From the NCBI RefSeq assembly GCF_027497495.1, contig NZ_CP114205.1:7502001-7566000 (forward strand): 64,000 nucleotides of DNA, in the 5' to 3' direction. The notes beneath the pieces were generated by a model. That model saw only the letters and a list, made by a program, of their open reading frames with translations. It was not told the origin of the DNA and searched no databases. Every line of letters starts with the position of its first letter. Within the stretch, counting starts at the first letter, position 1. Positions 51,428 through 59,428 of this stretch are shown piece after piece. This stretch comes from Streptomyces tubercidicus. Lineage in GTDB: Bacteria > Actinomycetota > Actinomycetes > Streptomycetales > Streptomycetaceae. The translations under genes and the position numbers were made by a program.

Positions 51428-52167
51428 GCCGGCGGCACCTCGCGGTCGCGCAGCCCGTCCGGGTCGATGACCGTACGGATCAGCCGCAGTTCCGAGGCGG
51501 TGGGCTCCCGGGTATACGGGACCTCGTCGGGCCGGGTGAGCGGGAATCCGGTGGCCGCCTGGACCTCCGCGGCCGTCACACCGGGATGGACGGAGGCCAG
51601 CCGCATGGTCCGTTCCGGCGTCTCGAAGTCGAGAACGCCGAGGTCGGAGACCACCCGCGGAATGCGGTGGTAGCGGGTCGCGGACGGGCCGGCGGCGGCC
51701 GCGCTGTCGTACCCGACCCCGCTGATCATGTCGACCCGCGCGACGAAGACCCGCTGCGAATGCTTCGGTACCCAGTAACTCACCGGATTGTTCAGGGTGT
51801 TGACGGGTGCGCCGCGTACCCCGAGGAGCTGGCGGGACGGCTGCTGCCAGTCGCCGATACAGGAGATGTTCTGGTTGCCGAAGCGGTCGAGCTGGCTCGC
51901 GCCCATCATCACATGGCGCCTGCCGCCGGTGACCATGGTGAGATGCCGGCGGTACGGCAGCCAGCCCTCGGCCGCCCCGTCGAGCCCCACCAGCATCGCC
52001 TCGCCGTCGGTGAGCAGCAGATCGGGCGCGAAGGTGCGCTTGGCGAGCCGCGCGCCGATTGACGGGATCAGGCCCATCGGGCTCGCGAGCACCTCGCCGT
52101 TGTCCCGCCAGGCGTCGGCGCAGGCGATCACGCAGTACTCGGCGCGGGTCGTGGTGGTGCTGCTCAC
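51424..52167 (-). CDS. ipdB: CoA-transferase-like ring-opening hydrolase subunit IpdB
   Basis: 247 residues of the class I CoA-transferase beta-subunit fold, with MMGASQLDRFGNQNISCIGDW and RVVSDLGVLDFETPERTMRLASVHPGVT (key Asp-Phe-Gly and HPG segments) typical of this group. IpdAB hydrolyses the steroid ring C of COCHEA-CoA rather than transferring CoA. Both its ends overlap neighbours by 4 bp (with IpdA and IpdC), so the subunits are made in equal amounts. Confidence 0.88.
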   Translation of the reverse strand: MSSTTTTRAEYCVIACADAWRDNGEVLASPMGLIPSIGARLAKRTFAPDLLLTDGEAMLVGLDGAAEGWLPYRRHLTMVTGGRRHVMMGASQLDRFGNQNISCIGDWQQPSRQLLGVRGAPVNTLNNPVSYWVPKHSQRVFVARVDMISGVGYDSAAAAGPSATRYHRIPRVVSDLGVLDFETPERTMRLASVHPGVTAAEVQAATGFPLTRPDEVPYTREPTASELRLIRTVIDPDGLRDREVPPA

Positions 52168-53003
52168 TGCTGCTCCTCGTGCCAGGTCTGGACCGCGGAC
52201 TGGTAGGTCTTCTCGTCGCCGCCCAGGAACCGTTCGGCGAACTCCGGCCAGGGCGTGGTCGCATAGAGCTTCTGGAAGGGCTCGTCACGGCCGTAGTCCG
52301 GGACACAGGAGGTGAAGTGCGCGCCGTTGGGGGCCTCCACGACCCCGGTGACCGAGTGCCGGTTCACCAGCAGCGTCTGCGGGGCCGCGGCGGCGAACCC
52401 GTCCACCAGCCGCTCGCAGGAGAGATACGCGCGGTCGGCGGCCTCGCAGAACAGATCGTCGAAGTAGGGATCAGGGCCCAGATACTGGCCGTTGCCGAGG
52501 CGGTCGGCACGGTTCAGATGGACCAGCGCGGCATCCATCCGCAGGGCCGGCATGGCGACGAAGGTCTCGCCGTCCTCGTAGGGCGAAGTGACCGTCTGCA
52601 GGCCGGGGTTGACGCGCATGACGTCCGAACCGAGACCGGCCCGTACGGGGAGGAACGGCAGCCGGTTGGCGGCGGCGTGCAGCCCCCACATGAACATCGC
52701 CTCGTCGACCTCCATCAGCTCGAACGCCCCGCGCTGACGGGCCGCGCGGAAGTGCGGTTCGAGGGGGATCGAGTCCAGGGTCGCGAACGCTGCGACCAGC
52801 TTACGGATCCGGCCCGCGGCGGCCAGCAGGCCGACATCGGGTCCGCCGTACGAGATCACGGTGAGATCGGTGATGTCGGAGCGGAGCAGCGCGCGTACCA
52901 GCGCCATCGGCTTACGGCGCGACCCCCAGCCGCCGATGCCGAGGGTCATCCCGCTGTGCAGCCGGGAGACGACCTCCTCGGCCGTCATGGTCTTGTCGGT
53001 CAT
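52164..53003 (-). CDS. ipdA: CoA-transferase-like ring-opening hydrolase subunit IpdA
   Basis: 279 residues of the CoA-transferase alpha-subunit fold. The oxyanion/CoA-binding region GMTLGIGGWGSRRKPMALVRAL is near 18-40, with DAALVHLNRADRLGNGQYLGPDPYFDDL near 155-185 (key Asp and Gly residues). It forms the IpdAB heterodimer with the coupled downstream gene and acts on the last steroid ring. It starts 3 bp after the EchA20-like stop. Confidence 0.88.
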   Translation of the reverse strand: MTDKTMTAEEVVSRLHSGMTLGIGGWGSRRKPMALVRALLRSDITDLTVISYGGPDVGLLAAAGRIRKLVAAFATLDSIPLEPHFRAARQRGAFELMEVDEAMFMWGLHAAANRLPFLPVRAGLGSDVMRVNPGLQTVTSPYEDGETFVAMPALRMDAALVHLNRADRLGNGQYLGPDPYFDDLFCEAADRAYLSCERLVDGFAAAAPQTLLVNRHSVTGVVEAPNGAHFTSCVPDYGRDEPFQKLYATTPWPEFAERFLGGDEKTYQSAVQTWHEEQQ

Positions 53004-53006
53004 CGT

Positions 53007-53780
53007 TCAGACCTCCTTGGCCGGTGCGCCGTCGGGCGCGCCGAAGGTGTCGCGGACGCGGTCGGCGACCCCGCTGAGGTTCGCCTCGAAGGTGAAGCCC
53101 TGCTCGTAGCGGTAACTGCGCCGGACGTCGACGGGGTCGATGCCGTTCAGGGCGGCCTTGGCGAGACGGAGCAGATTGCCGTCCTTGCGTGCGATCTCGC
53201 GCGCCAAGTCCCGTGCCGCACCGGGGAGTTCGGCGCGCGGGACGACCTTCCAGACCGAGCCGTGCGCATGCAGTTCGGCGGCGGTGGCGGTGCGCGAGGT
53301 GTAGTAGAGCGCGCGCATCAGATGCTGGGGGACCAGCCGTGCCAGATGGGTGGCCGCGCCGAGCGCGCCGCGGTCCAGCTCCGGTAGCCCGAACGTGGCG
53401 TCCTCGCTCGCCACGATCACATCCGCGTTGCCGACGAGGCCGATACCGCCGCCCAGACAGAAGCCGTGCACCGCCGCGATCACGGGTACCTCGCAGGCGT
53501 ACACCGCAGAAAACGCTTCGGCGCAGCCGTGGTTGGCACCGATCAGGACACCGTGCCCACCCGCCGCGGTGTCCCGCTGCATCTCCTTGATGTCGACACC
53601 CGCGTTGAAGCCGCGGCCGGTGGCGGTCAGGACGACACAGCGGATGCCGGGGTCGTGGCCGGCCGTGCGCACCGCGTCGGCGAGGTCGTACCAGCCCTGT
53701 ACGGGAAGGGCGTTGACCGGCGGGAAGTCGACGGTGATGACGGCGATGCCCTGGTCCGGTGTGGAGGTGGAGACACCCAT
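53007..53780 (-). CDS. echA20: Enoyl-CoA hydratase-family ring-D hydrolase, EchA20-like
   Basis: 257 residues of the crotonase fold with the oxyanion segments GFNAGVDIKEM near 70 and AAVHGFCLGGGIGLVGNADVIVA near 115-135. In steroid degradation, EchA20 opens ring D by hydrolysis. It is the first gene of the ipd operon and lies just after the KstR2-like operator at 53802, divergent from an SDR, reproducing the mycobacterial echA20/Rv3549c arrangement. No strong ribosome-binding site is seen before the ATG. Confidence 0.85.
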   Translation of the reverse strand: MGVSTSTPDQGIAVITVDFPPVNALPVQGWYDLADAVRTAGHDPGIRCVVLTATGRGFNAGVDIKEMQRDTAAGGHGVLIGANHGCAEAFSAVYACEVPVIAAVHGFCLGGGIGLVGNADVIVASEDATFGLPELDRGALGAATHLARLVPQHLMRALYYTSRTATAAELHAHGSVWKVVPRAELPGAARDLAREIARKDGNLLRLAKAALNGIDPVDVRRSYRYEQGFTFEANLSGVADRVRDTFGAPDGAPAKEV

Positions 53781-53801
53781 GAGGCGATCAGCTACCTTTC
53801 C

Positions 53802-53815
53802 ACCAAGCGTTTGTT
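53802..53815. promoter_or_regulatory. KstR2-like operator 2
   Basis: ACCAAGCGTTTGTT fits AnCAAGnnCTTGnT with the same single C to T change as operator 1. It is embedded in a wider inverted repeat, GCTACCT (53791-53797) and AGGTAGC (53816-53822), between divergent echA20 and SDR genes. Confidence 0.7.
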
Positions 53816-53862
53816 AGGTAGCGAAGCTAGCAGCGGATCGCGCGCTGCGGGAGGGGTGCCGA

Positions 53863-54672
53863 ATGAGCCTGACCCTCGATCTGGCGGGACGGGTCGCCGT
53901 CATCACCGGCGGCACCCGGGGCGTCGGTGCGGGTATCGCCCGTGCGTTTCTGCAGGCCGGCGCGGAGGTGGTGGTCTGCGCCCGGCGGCCGCCGGACGCC
54001 CCCGTGACCGCGGCGGGCCGCACCGCGCACTTCCGCCCCCTCGACCTGTGCGACCCGGCCGCCGTACGGGCCTTCTTCCCGCAGGTCGCGGCGGCGCACG
54101 GCCGGCTGGACTGCCTGGTCAACAACGCCGGAGGCACGCCGTACCGCCTCCTCGGCCAGACCGCCGCCGAACGGCACGCCCGGGTCGTCGAACTGAACCT
54201 CCTCGCGCCGCTGACCGCCTCGCTCGCCGCGTACGAGGTGCTGCGCGACCAACCGGCCGGGGGCTCGGTCATCATGATCGGCAGCGTCAGCGGCACCCGC
54301 CCCTCGCCCGGTACCGCCGCCTACGGCGCCGCCAAGGCGGGCCTGGAGAATCTGGCCCGCTCCATGGCCGTCGAATGGGCCCCCAGGGTCCGGGTCAACA
54401 CCCTCGTCCTCGGCATGGTGCGCACCGAACTCGCCGCTCTGCACTACGGGGACGAGGCGGGCATCGCCGCCGTCGGGGCCACCGTCCCGCTCGGCCGGCT
54501 CGCCGAACCCGCCGAGATCGGCGACGCCTGCGTCTTCCTCGCCTCCGACCGTGCCGGGTATCTCACCGGCGCGAGCCTGCTCGCCCACGGCGGCGGTGAG
54601 CGCCCCGCCTTCCTCGGCGCCGCCACCGTCAACCACCCCACCACGCCCGAAGCCCCCGAGGAGTCTCAATGA
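53863..54672 (+). CDS. Short-chain dehydrogenase of the steroid C/D-ring locus (Rv3549c-like)
   Basis: 269 residues. Cofactor motif TGGTRGVGAGIARAF near 17-31, NNAGG near 85, Ser in IGSVSGT and YGAAK catalytic pair. Divergent from the EchA20-like gene, as Rv3549c is in Mycobacterium tuberculosis. The last codons and the TGA (54670-54672) lie at the left junction of the IS110 element, so the C-terminal two or three residues may come from the element. The downstream SDR gene was probably adjacent before the insertion. Confidence 0.83.
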   Translation: MSLTLDLAGRVAVITGGTRGVGAGIARAFLQAGAEVVVCARRPPDAPVTAAGRTAHFRPLDLCDPAAVRAFFPQVAAAHGRLDCLVNNAGGTPYRLLGQTAAERHARVVELNLLAPLTASLAAYEVLRDQPAGGSVIMIGSVSGTRPSPGTAAYGAAKAGLENLARSMAVEWAPRVRVNTLVLGMVRTELAALHYGDEAGIAAVGATVPLGRLAEPAEIGDACVFLASDRAGYLTGASLLAHGGGERPAFLGAATVNHPTTPEAPEESQ

Positions 54673-54677
54673 ACGAG

Positions 54678-55880
54678 TCAAGCCTGCTGCGCGACGGGCA
54701 GGGCGGGGGTGAAGACCCGGTTGTCGCGCAGAAGAGCCCACAGAACGCTGGCCCGTCGCCGAGCCAGAGCGATGACGGCCTGGACATGCTTGCAGCCCTC
54801 GCCGCGCTTCTTGAGGTAGAAGTCGCGGTTCGGCCCCTCGCGGATGATGCTGGTCTGCGCGGACATGTAGAACACCCGTCGCAGTCGGCGGCTGTAGCGC
54901 TTGGGCCGGTGCAGGTTGCCGGTCCGGCGTCCCGAGTCGCGTGGGACGGGCACGAGCCCGGCCGCGGAAGCGAGATGGCCGGCGTCCGCGTAGGCAGCAA
55001 GGTCACCTGCGGCAACGACGAACTCGGCGCCGAGTATGGGGCCCATGCCGGGCAGGGACTCGATGATCTCCGCCTGCGGATGACTGCGGAAGGTCTCGCG
55101 GATCTGCTTGTCGATCCGCTTGAGCCGGTCATCCAGGGCGAGGATCTGTGCGGCCAAGTCGGCCACGATCTGCGCGGCGACGTCCTCGCCCGGCAGCGCG
55201 GTCTGCTGGGCCTGGGCGGCTTCCAGCGCGGTCGCCGCGACGGCATCGGCACCTCGCACGCTGCGGTTGGCCAGCCATGCCGTCAGCCTGGCCCGGCCGC
55301 GGCGGCGGATCGCGGCCGGGGTCTGGTAGCCGGTCAGCAGCACCAGCGCGCCCTTGTGGCTGCTGTAGTCGAAGGCCCGCTCCAGCGCGGGGAAGACACC
55401 GGTCAGCACGTCGCGCAGGCGGTTGATCATCCGCACCCGGTCAGCCACGAGGTCGGCGCGGTGGGCGGTCAGCAGTGCGAGGTCGGCGGCCAGCTGGGCC
55501 GGCACGCCGATCACGGCGAAGTCGCGGCGATGGCGGGCGGTTTCGGCGATGACGTAGGCGTCGCGGGCGTCGGTCTTGGCCTCGCCATGGTAGGCGCCGG
55601 ACATGCGGTTGACGGTGCGGCCGGGCACGTAGACGGCCTGCTGGCCGTGGGCTGCGAGCAGGGCCAGCAGCAGCGCGGAGGACGTGCCGCAGATGTCCAC
55701 CGCCCAGGAGACCTCGTCCGCCAGATCGAGGATCTCGCCGAGCGCGGTCAGGATCGCCGATTCGTCGTTGTCGATCTTCTTCGACCACAGGGTCGCGCCG
55801 GTCTCGTCGACCACCGCCGCCCAGTGGTGGCCCTTGCCTGCGTCGATGCCGGCCCAGACCTGGGCCTGCCGCTTGTCCAC
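54678..55880 (-). CDS. IS110-family transposase (DEDD and serine-type recombinase)
   Basis: About 400 residues from the GTG at 55880, which follows GAGGAGG at ideal spacing. The N-terminal DEDD RuvC-like domain shows WAGIDAGKGHH (first Asp), AVDICG and KTDARDAYVIAE (later acidic residues). The C-terminal Transposase_20 domain shows IESLPGMGPILGAEFV and AAGLVPVPRDSG, where the catalytic serine resides. IS110 enzymes recombine donor and target guided by a bridge RNA. The reading frame is intact, so the element may still be active. Confidence 0.92.
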   Translation of the reverse strand: MDKRQAQVWAGIDAGKGHHWAAVVDETGATLWSKKIDNDESAILTALGEILDLADEVSWAVDICGTSSALLLALLAAHGQQAVYVPGRTVNRMSGAYHGEAKTDARDAYVIAETARHRRDFAVIGVPAQLAADLALLTAHRADLVADRVRMINRLRDVLTGVFPALERAFDYSSHKGALVLLTGYQTPAAIRRRGRARLTAWLANRSVRGADAVAATALEAAQAQQTALPGEDVAAQIVADLAAQILALDDRLKRIDKQIRETFRSHPQAEIIESLPGMGPILGAEFVVAAGDLAAYADAGHLASAAGLVPVPRDSGRRTGNLHRPKRYSRRLRRVFYMSAQTSIIREGPNRDFYLKKRGEGCKHVQAVIALARRRASVLWALLRDNRVFTPALPVAQQA

Positions 55881-56109
55881 TTGCCCCTCCTCGTTCCGCA
55901 CAGCGTGCCGTCGGCCCGAGGAACACCCCACTGTCATCTCCGTAAACAGCGACCGCACAAGGCGCGCACATCTCAATCAGCAGCCAGGGCGCCCCGGAGA
56001 GCCGGACGGCCACTCCTTGGGAGCCACGACTGGCAAGCCGCCATGAGCCACATCCGGCCCTCCCGGGCCGACTAACAACTTACGGAGATCCGCCATGACG
56101 GAACAGGAG
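55881..56109 (-). ncRNA. Predicted IS110 bridge RNA region
   Basis: This non-coding stretch lies upstream of the transposase, where the bridge RNA of IS110-group elements is encoded, and is about 230 bases long. CCCGAGGA at 55915-55922 exactly matches the target just left of the insertion (54655-54662), and TCTCAAT at 55971-55977 exactly matches the element's opposite end (54664-54670). These could be target- and donor-binding guides. TGTCA downstream of the first match is complementary to TGACA in the right flank. No fold was computed, so limits and strand are inferred. Confidence 0.45.
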
Positions 56110-56116
56110 ACCTGAC

Positions 56117-57046
56117 ATGACCGGCACCGGAAACCGCACCGGCATCTGCACCGGACGCGTCGCCGTCGTCACCGGAGCGGGCCGCGGTCTGGGCCGCGCC
56201 CATGCCCTGGCGCTCGCCGTGGAAGGAGCGGCGGTCGTGGTGAACGACCTCGGCGTGGCCCCCGACGGAGCCGGCGCCTCCGCCGGACCGGCCCAGCAGG
56301 TCGCCGACGAGATCCGCGCAATCGGCGGCCGGGCCGTCGCCCACACCGGCGACATCACCACCACCGACGGCGCCGCCTCGCTCATCACCACCGCCCTGGA
56401 CGCCTTCGGCCGACTCGACGCCCTCGTCAACAACGCCGGGTTCCTGCGCGACCGGATGCTCGTCAATCTCGACGAGGACGACTGGGACGCCGTCATCCGC
56501 GTCCATCTCAAGGGCCACTTCCTGCCGTTGCGGCATGCCGCCGCGCACTGGCGGGCCGAGGCCAAGGCGGGCCGTACGCCCGACGCCCGGATCATCAACA
56601 CCGGTTCGGGCGCCGGGCTGCTCGGCAGCGTCGGCCAGGGCAACTACTCCGCCGCGAAGGCCGGCATCATCGGCCTCACCCTCGTCGCCGCCGCCGAACT
56701 GGCCCCCTACGGCGTACAGATCAACGCCCTCGCACCGGCCGCCCGCACCCGGATGACCGAGCGGACCTTCGCCGCGACGATGGCGGCGCCCGCCGCCGGG
56801 GAGTTCGACGCGATGGCCCCGGAGAATGTCTCCCCGCTGGTGGTCTGGCTGGCCTCCGCCGACAGCGCCGGAGTCACCGGCCGGGTCTTCGAGGCCGAAG
56901 CCGGCCGGATCACCGTGATGGAGGGCTGGCGCCCCGGCCCCACCGCGGACAAGGGCACCCGCTGGACCCCCACCGAGGCGGGCGAAACCACCCGCAAGCT
57001 GCTGGCCGCCGCGGAGGCGCCGCAGCCGGTGTATGGCGCGCGGTGA
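56117..57046 (+). CDS. Short-chain dehydrogenase of the steroid C/D-ring locus (Rv3548c-like)
   Basis: 309 residues, longer than classic SDRs and like the MFE-2/Hsd4B-type dehydrogenase Rv3548c of the KstR2 regulon. Cofactor motif TGAGRGLGRAHALAL near 20-34, VNDLG, NNAGFLRD near 103-110, Ser in NTGSGAG and YSAAK. AGGAG lies 7 bp before the ATG. This site is at the right junction of the IS110 element, so translation signals survive the insertion although transcription from the KstR2-like promoter now has to cross 1.45 kb of antisense transposase gene. Confidence 0.83.
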   Translation: MTGTGNRTGICTGRVAVVTGAGRGLGRAHALALAVEGAAVVVNDLGVAPDGAGASAGPAQQVADEIRAIGGRAVAHTGDITTTDGAASLITTALDAFGRLDALVNNAGFLRDRMLVNLDEDDWDAVIRVHLKGHFLPLRHAAAHWRAEAKAGRTPDARIINTGSGAGLLGSVGQGNYSAAKAGIIGLTLVAAAELAPYGVQINALAPAARTRMTERTFAATMAAPAAGEFDAMAPENVSPLVVWLASADSAGVTGRVFEAEAGRITVMEGWRPGPTADKGTRWTPTEAGETTRKLLAAAEAPQPVYGAR

Positions 57047-57048
57047 CC

Positions 57049-57076
57049 GGGGCGGGGTGAGGGCGGAGCCCGCCCC
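57049..57076. terminator. Hairpin between convergent SDR and UDG genes
   Basis: GGGGCGGG (57049-57056) pairs with CCCGCCCC (57069-57076), an 8-bp GC stem with a 12-base loop in a 51-bp convergent gap. Confidence 0.55.
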
Positions 57077-57097
57077 GCGCCCTCGGAGTCCGTCCGC

Positions 57098-57880
57098 TCA
57101 CGGCGTCAGACCCGCGAGTCCGGCGGCGCGGGCCAGCAGCTCGACGAGCATCTCGGAGGTGAGTCGGCCGGTGAAGGTGTTGCGCTGGCTGGGGTGGTAG
57201 CTCCCGAGCACATGGAGCTCCCGCCGCTGACCGGTGGCGGGCAGGGTCAGCTGCACCCCGTGGCCGAAAGCGGGGCGGGGCCGGGGGAGCGGCCATCCCG
57301 TTTCGCCGAGTACGGGCAGCAGCGCCTGCCAGCCGAAGGCGCCCAGGGCGACCACCGCACGCAGGCTCGGGCTGAGCAGCTCCAGCTCCGCTGCCAGCCA
57401 CGGCCGGCAGGTACGGCGCTCGGCGGGCGTCGGCCGGTTCTCCGGCGGAGCGCAGTGCACCGGCGCGGTGACCCGCACCCCGTACAGCTCCAGCCCGTCG
57501 CCCCGGCCCGTCGCCGTCGGCTGGGAGGCGAGGCCGACCGTATGCAGCGCGGCGAACAGGAAGTCCCCGGAGGCGTCCCCGGTGAACATCCGGCCGGTGC
57601 GATTGCCCCCGTGCGCGGCCGGCGCCAGCCCGACGACGGCCAGCGCCGCATCCGCCGGCCCGAACCCCGGAACGGGGCGGGCCCAGTACTCCTGCCCCCG
57701 GAACGCCGCCCGCGGCCGCGCGGCCGTCTCCTCCCGCCACCCCACCAGCCGAGGACACGCCCGGCAACGCACCAGCTCGGCGTCCATCTCCGCCAGCCCA
57801 CCACACCGCCCCGCCCAATAAGCGGGAAAGCCGTTCTCGTCCGGGCCCGGCGGTGCCCCTGCTGCCCCGTCTTCCTCCAT
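57098..57880 (-). CDS. Family 5 uracil-DNA glycosylase (UDGb type)
   Basis: 260 residues. Motif A is GLAPAAHGGNRTGRMFTGD near 85-103 (lacking the catalytic Asp or Asn of other families, as in UDGb) and the C-terminal motif is GSYHPSQRN near 228-236. Four cysteines (CRACP near 39-42, VHC and RRTC later) probably bind a 4Fe-4S cluster. It excises uracil, and probably hypoxanthine, from DNA in base excision repair. The start overlaps no neighbour; the gene is 9 bp upstream of nothing co-directional except the aminopeptidase gene preceding it on this strand. Confidence 0.9.
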   Translation of the reverse strand: MEEDGAAGAPPGPDENGFPAYWAGRCGGLAEMDAELVRCRACPRLVGWREETAARPRAAFRGQEYWARPVPGFGPADAALAVVGLAPAAHGGNRTGRMFTGDASGDFLFAALHTVGLASQPTATGRGDGLELYGVRVTAPVHCAPPENRPTPAERRTCRPWLAAELELLSPSLRAVVALGAFGWQALLPVLGETGWPLPRPRPAFGHGVQLTLPATGQRRELHVLGSYHPSQRNTFTGRLTSEMLVELLARAAGLAGLTP

Positions 57881-57889
57881 GCCTCCACG

Positions 57890-59287
57890 CTAGGACAGCG
57901 GCAAACCCCCCTCCAGGAGGCCGGCCATCCATTCCTCCACGCCGTCGGCCGTACGTGGCAGTGCCGAGGACATCAGCCGTGCCCCGTCCGCCGTGATGAC
58001 CAGGTCGTCCTCGATGCGGATGCCGATGCCGCGTAGTTCGGGGGGCAGGGTTTCGTCGTCGGGCTGGAGGTAGAGGCCCGGTTCGACGGTGAGGACCTGG
58101 CCTTCTGCCAGGGTGCCGTCCAGGTATTGCTCGGCGCGGGCGCGGCCGCAGTCGTGTACGTCGAGGCCGAGCATATGGCCCGAACTGCAGAGGGTGTAAC
58201 GCCGGTACAGGCCGCTGTCGGGGGCCAGGTCCTCCGTTGCCGGGATGGGGAGTACGCCCCAGTCGGCCAGGCCCTCGGCCAGGACGGTCGTGCAGGCGCG
58301 GTGGAAGTCGCGGAAGCTCGCCCCGGGTTTGAGGGCGGCGATGCCGGCGTCTTGGGCGGCGAGTACCAGCTCGTACACCCGGCGCTGGACGGGGGAGAAG
58401 CGGCCGGAGAGCGGGAGGGTGCGGGTGATGTCGGCGGTGTAGAGCGAGTCGGTTTCCACGCCCGCGTCGAGCAGCAGCAGTTGGCTAGGGTCGAGCGGGC
58501 CGTCGTTGCGGATCCAGTGGAGTACGCAGGCGTGGGCGCCGGCGGCGGCGATGGTCTCATAGCCCGTGCCGTTGCCCTCGGCGCGGGCGCGTAGCTGGAA
58601 GACCCCTTCGATCCAGCGTTCCCCGCGGGGATGGCGGAGGGCGGCGGGGAGGGACCGTACGACATCCTCGAAGCCGGTGACGGTGTGATCGACGGCCTGT
58701 TGGAGCCGGCTGACCTCCCAGGTGTCCTTGATCAGTCTCAATTCGCTGAGCGCGCAGGCGAGTTCGGTGTCGCGGGAGGCGTCCCGGTCGGTTCGGTGGC
58801 GTATCAGGTCGTCCAGGTGGGCGCAGCGGATGCCGGTGAGCCGCCCGGCCTCGGTGAGATCGGGGCGGCGGCCCACCCAGAACTCGCCGTATTTGCGGTC
58901 CCGGTAGAACTCCCCGCCGCTGTCCCGTGGTGAGCGGGGACGTAGGTACAGCACGGCCTCGCCGTCCGGCTCCAGCACCAGGACATGTCCCGGCTGGTCC
59001 TCGCCCGTCAGCCCGGTCAGCCAGGCGTAGGCGCTGTGGGGGCGGAAGCGGTGATCGCAGTCATGGGAGCGGACCGTCAACTCGCCTGCGGGGACGAGCA
59101 GTCGCTCGCCGGGGAAGCGGGCGGCGAGCCGGATCCGGCGGTCGGCGAAGAGCGCGAAGCCGGGGACGCGGGGGGTGTCGGCGGGGAGCGGGGTGGTGGC
59201 CCACTGGCCGGTCATGAAGTCGGCGAGGGCGTCCGAAACCGGCAAGTCATGGCTGCCGGTGTGGAGTTGGGCGGTACGCGAGGTCAT
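57890..59287 (-). CDS. pepP: Xaa-Pro aminopeptidase (M24B)
   Basis: 465 residues. An N-terminal creatinase/APP-N domain precedes the pita-bread catalytic domain. The dinuclear metal ligands are visible: two Asp in LLLDAGVETDSLYTADITRT (key Asp in LLDAG and TADIT), His in SSGHMLGLDVHD, Glu in LTVEPGLY and Glu in GIRIEDDLV. It removes N-terminal residues preceding proline, in the cytoplasm. The stop is 9 bp from the UDG start on the same strand, so the two may be co-transcribed. The promoter region is shared with the divergent collagenase gene. Confidence 0.92.
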   Translation of the reverse strand: MTSRTAQLHTGSHDLPVSDALADFMTGQWATTPLPADTPRVPGFALFADRRIRLAARFPGERLLVPAGELTVRSHDCDHRFRPHSAYAWLTGLTGEDQPGHVLVLEPDGEAVLYLRPRSPRDSGGEFYRDRKYGEFWVGRRPDLTEAGRLTGIRCAHLDDLIRHRTDRDASRDTELACALSELRLIKDTWEVSRLQQAVDHTVTGFEDVVRSLPAALRHPRGERWIEGVFQLRARAEGNGTGYETIAAAGAHACVLHWIRNDGPLDPSQLLLLDAGVETDSLYTADITRTLPLSGRFSPVQRRVYELVLAAQDAGIAALKPGASFRDFHRACTTVLAEGLADWGVLPIPATEDLAPDSGLYRRYTLCSSGHMLGLDVHDCGRARAEQYLDGTLAEGQVLTVEPGLYLQPDDETLPPELRGIGIRIEDDLVITADGARLMSSALPRTADGVEEWMAGLLEGGLPLS

Positions 59288-59321
59288 GTCGACGCCTCCG
59301 GGAAAGAGGGGGTCTGAAGCC

Positions 59322-59350
59322 TTGTCAGTGCAATTTCACATTACTATGTT
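59322..59350 (+). promoter_or_regulatory. Sigma-70-type promoter for the collagenase gene
   Basis: TTGTCA (59322-59327) and TATGTT (59345-59350) are separated by exactly 17 bp in a conspicuously AT-rich segment of an otherwise GC-rich gap. It reads towards the collagenase gene, about 80 bp before its start. Confidence 0.65.
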
Positions 59351-59428
59351 ATAGGTCACATCTCGTGGAGTGAAGGCCGCTCCCCTCGCGCCCCTCACTC
59401 AACCCCCCACCCCCTCCCGGAGGTTCAG

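Larger units (their letters stand above)
54664..56109 (-). mobile_element. IS110-family insertion sequence, about 1.45 kb
   Basis: One transposase gene nearly fills the element. There are no clear terminal inverted repeats, as usual for IS110. The left junction lies near 54664-54672 and the right near 56109-56120. Two direct repeats could mark the crossover: AGGAG (54659-54663 and 56105-56109) or ATGA (54669-54672 and 56117-56120). With AGGAG the ancestral sequence would read GAGGAG-ACC-TGA-C-ATG; with ATGA it would be GAGGAG-TCTCA-ATGA. In either case the two flanking SDR genes were adjacent with one good ribosome-binding site. The transposase stops within about 15 bp of the left end, while the right end holds about 230 non-coding bases. 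Confidence 0.82.
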
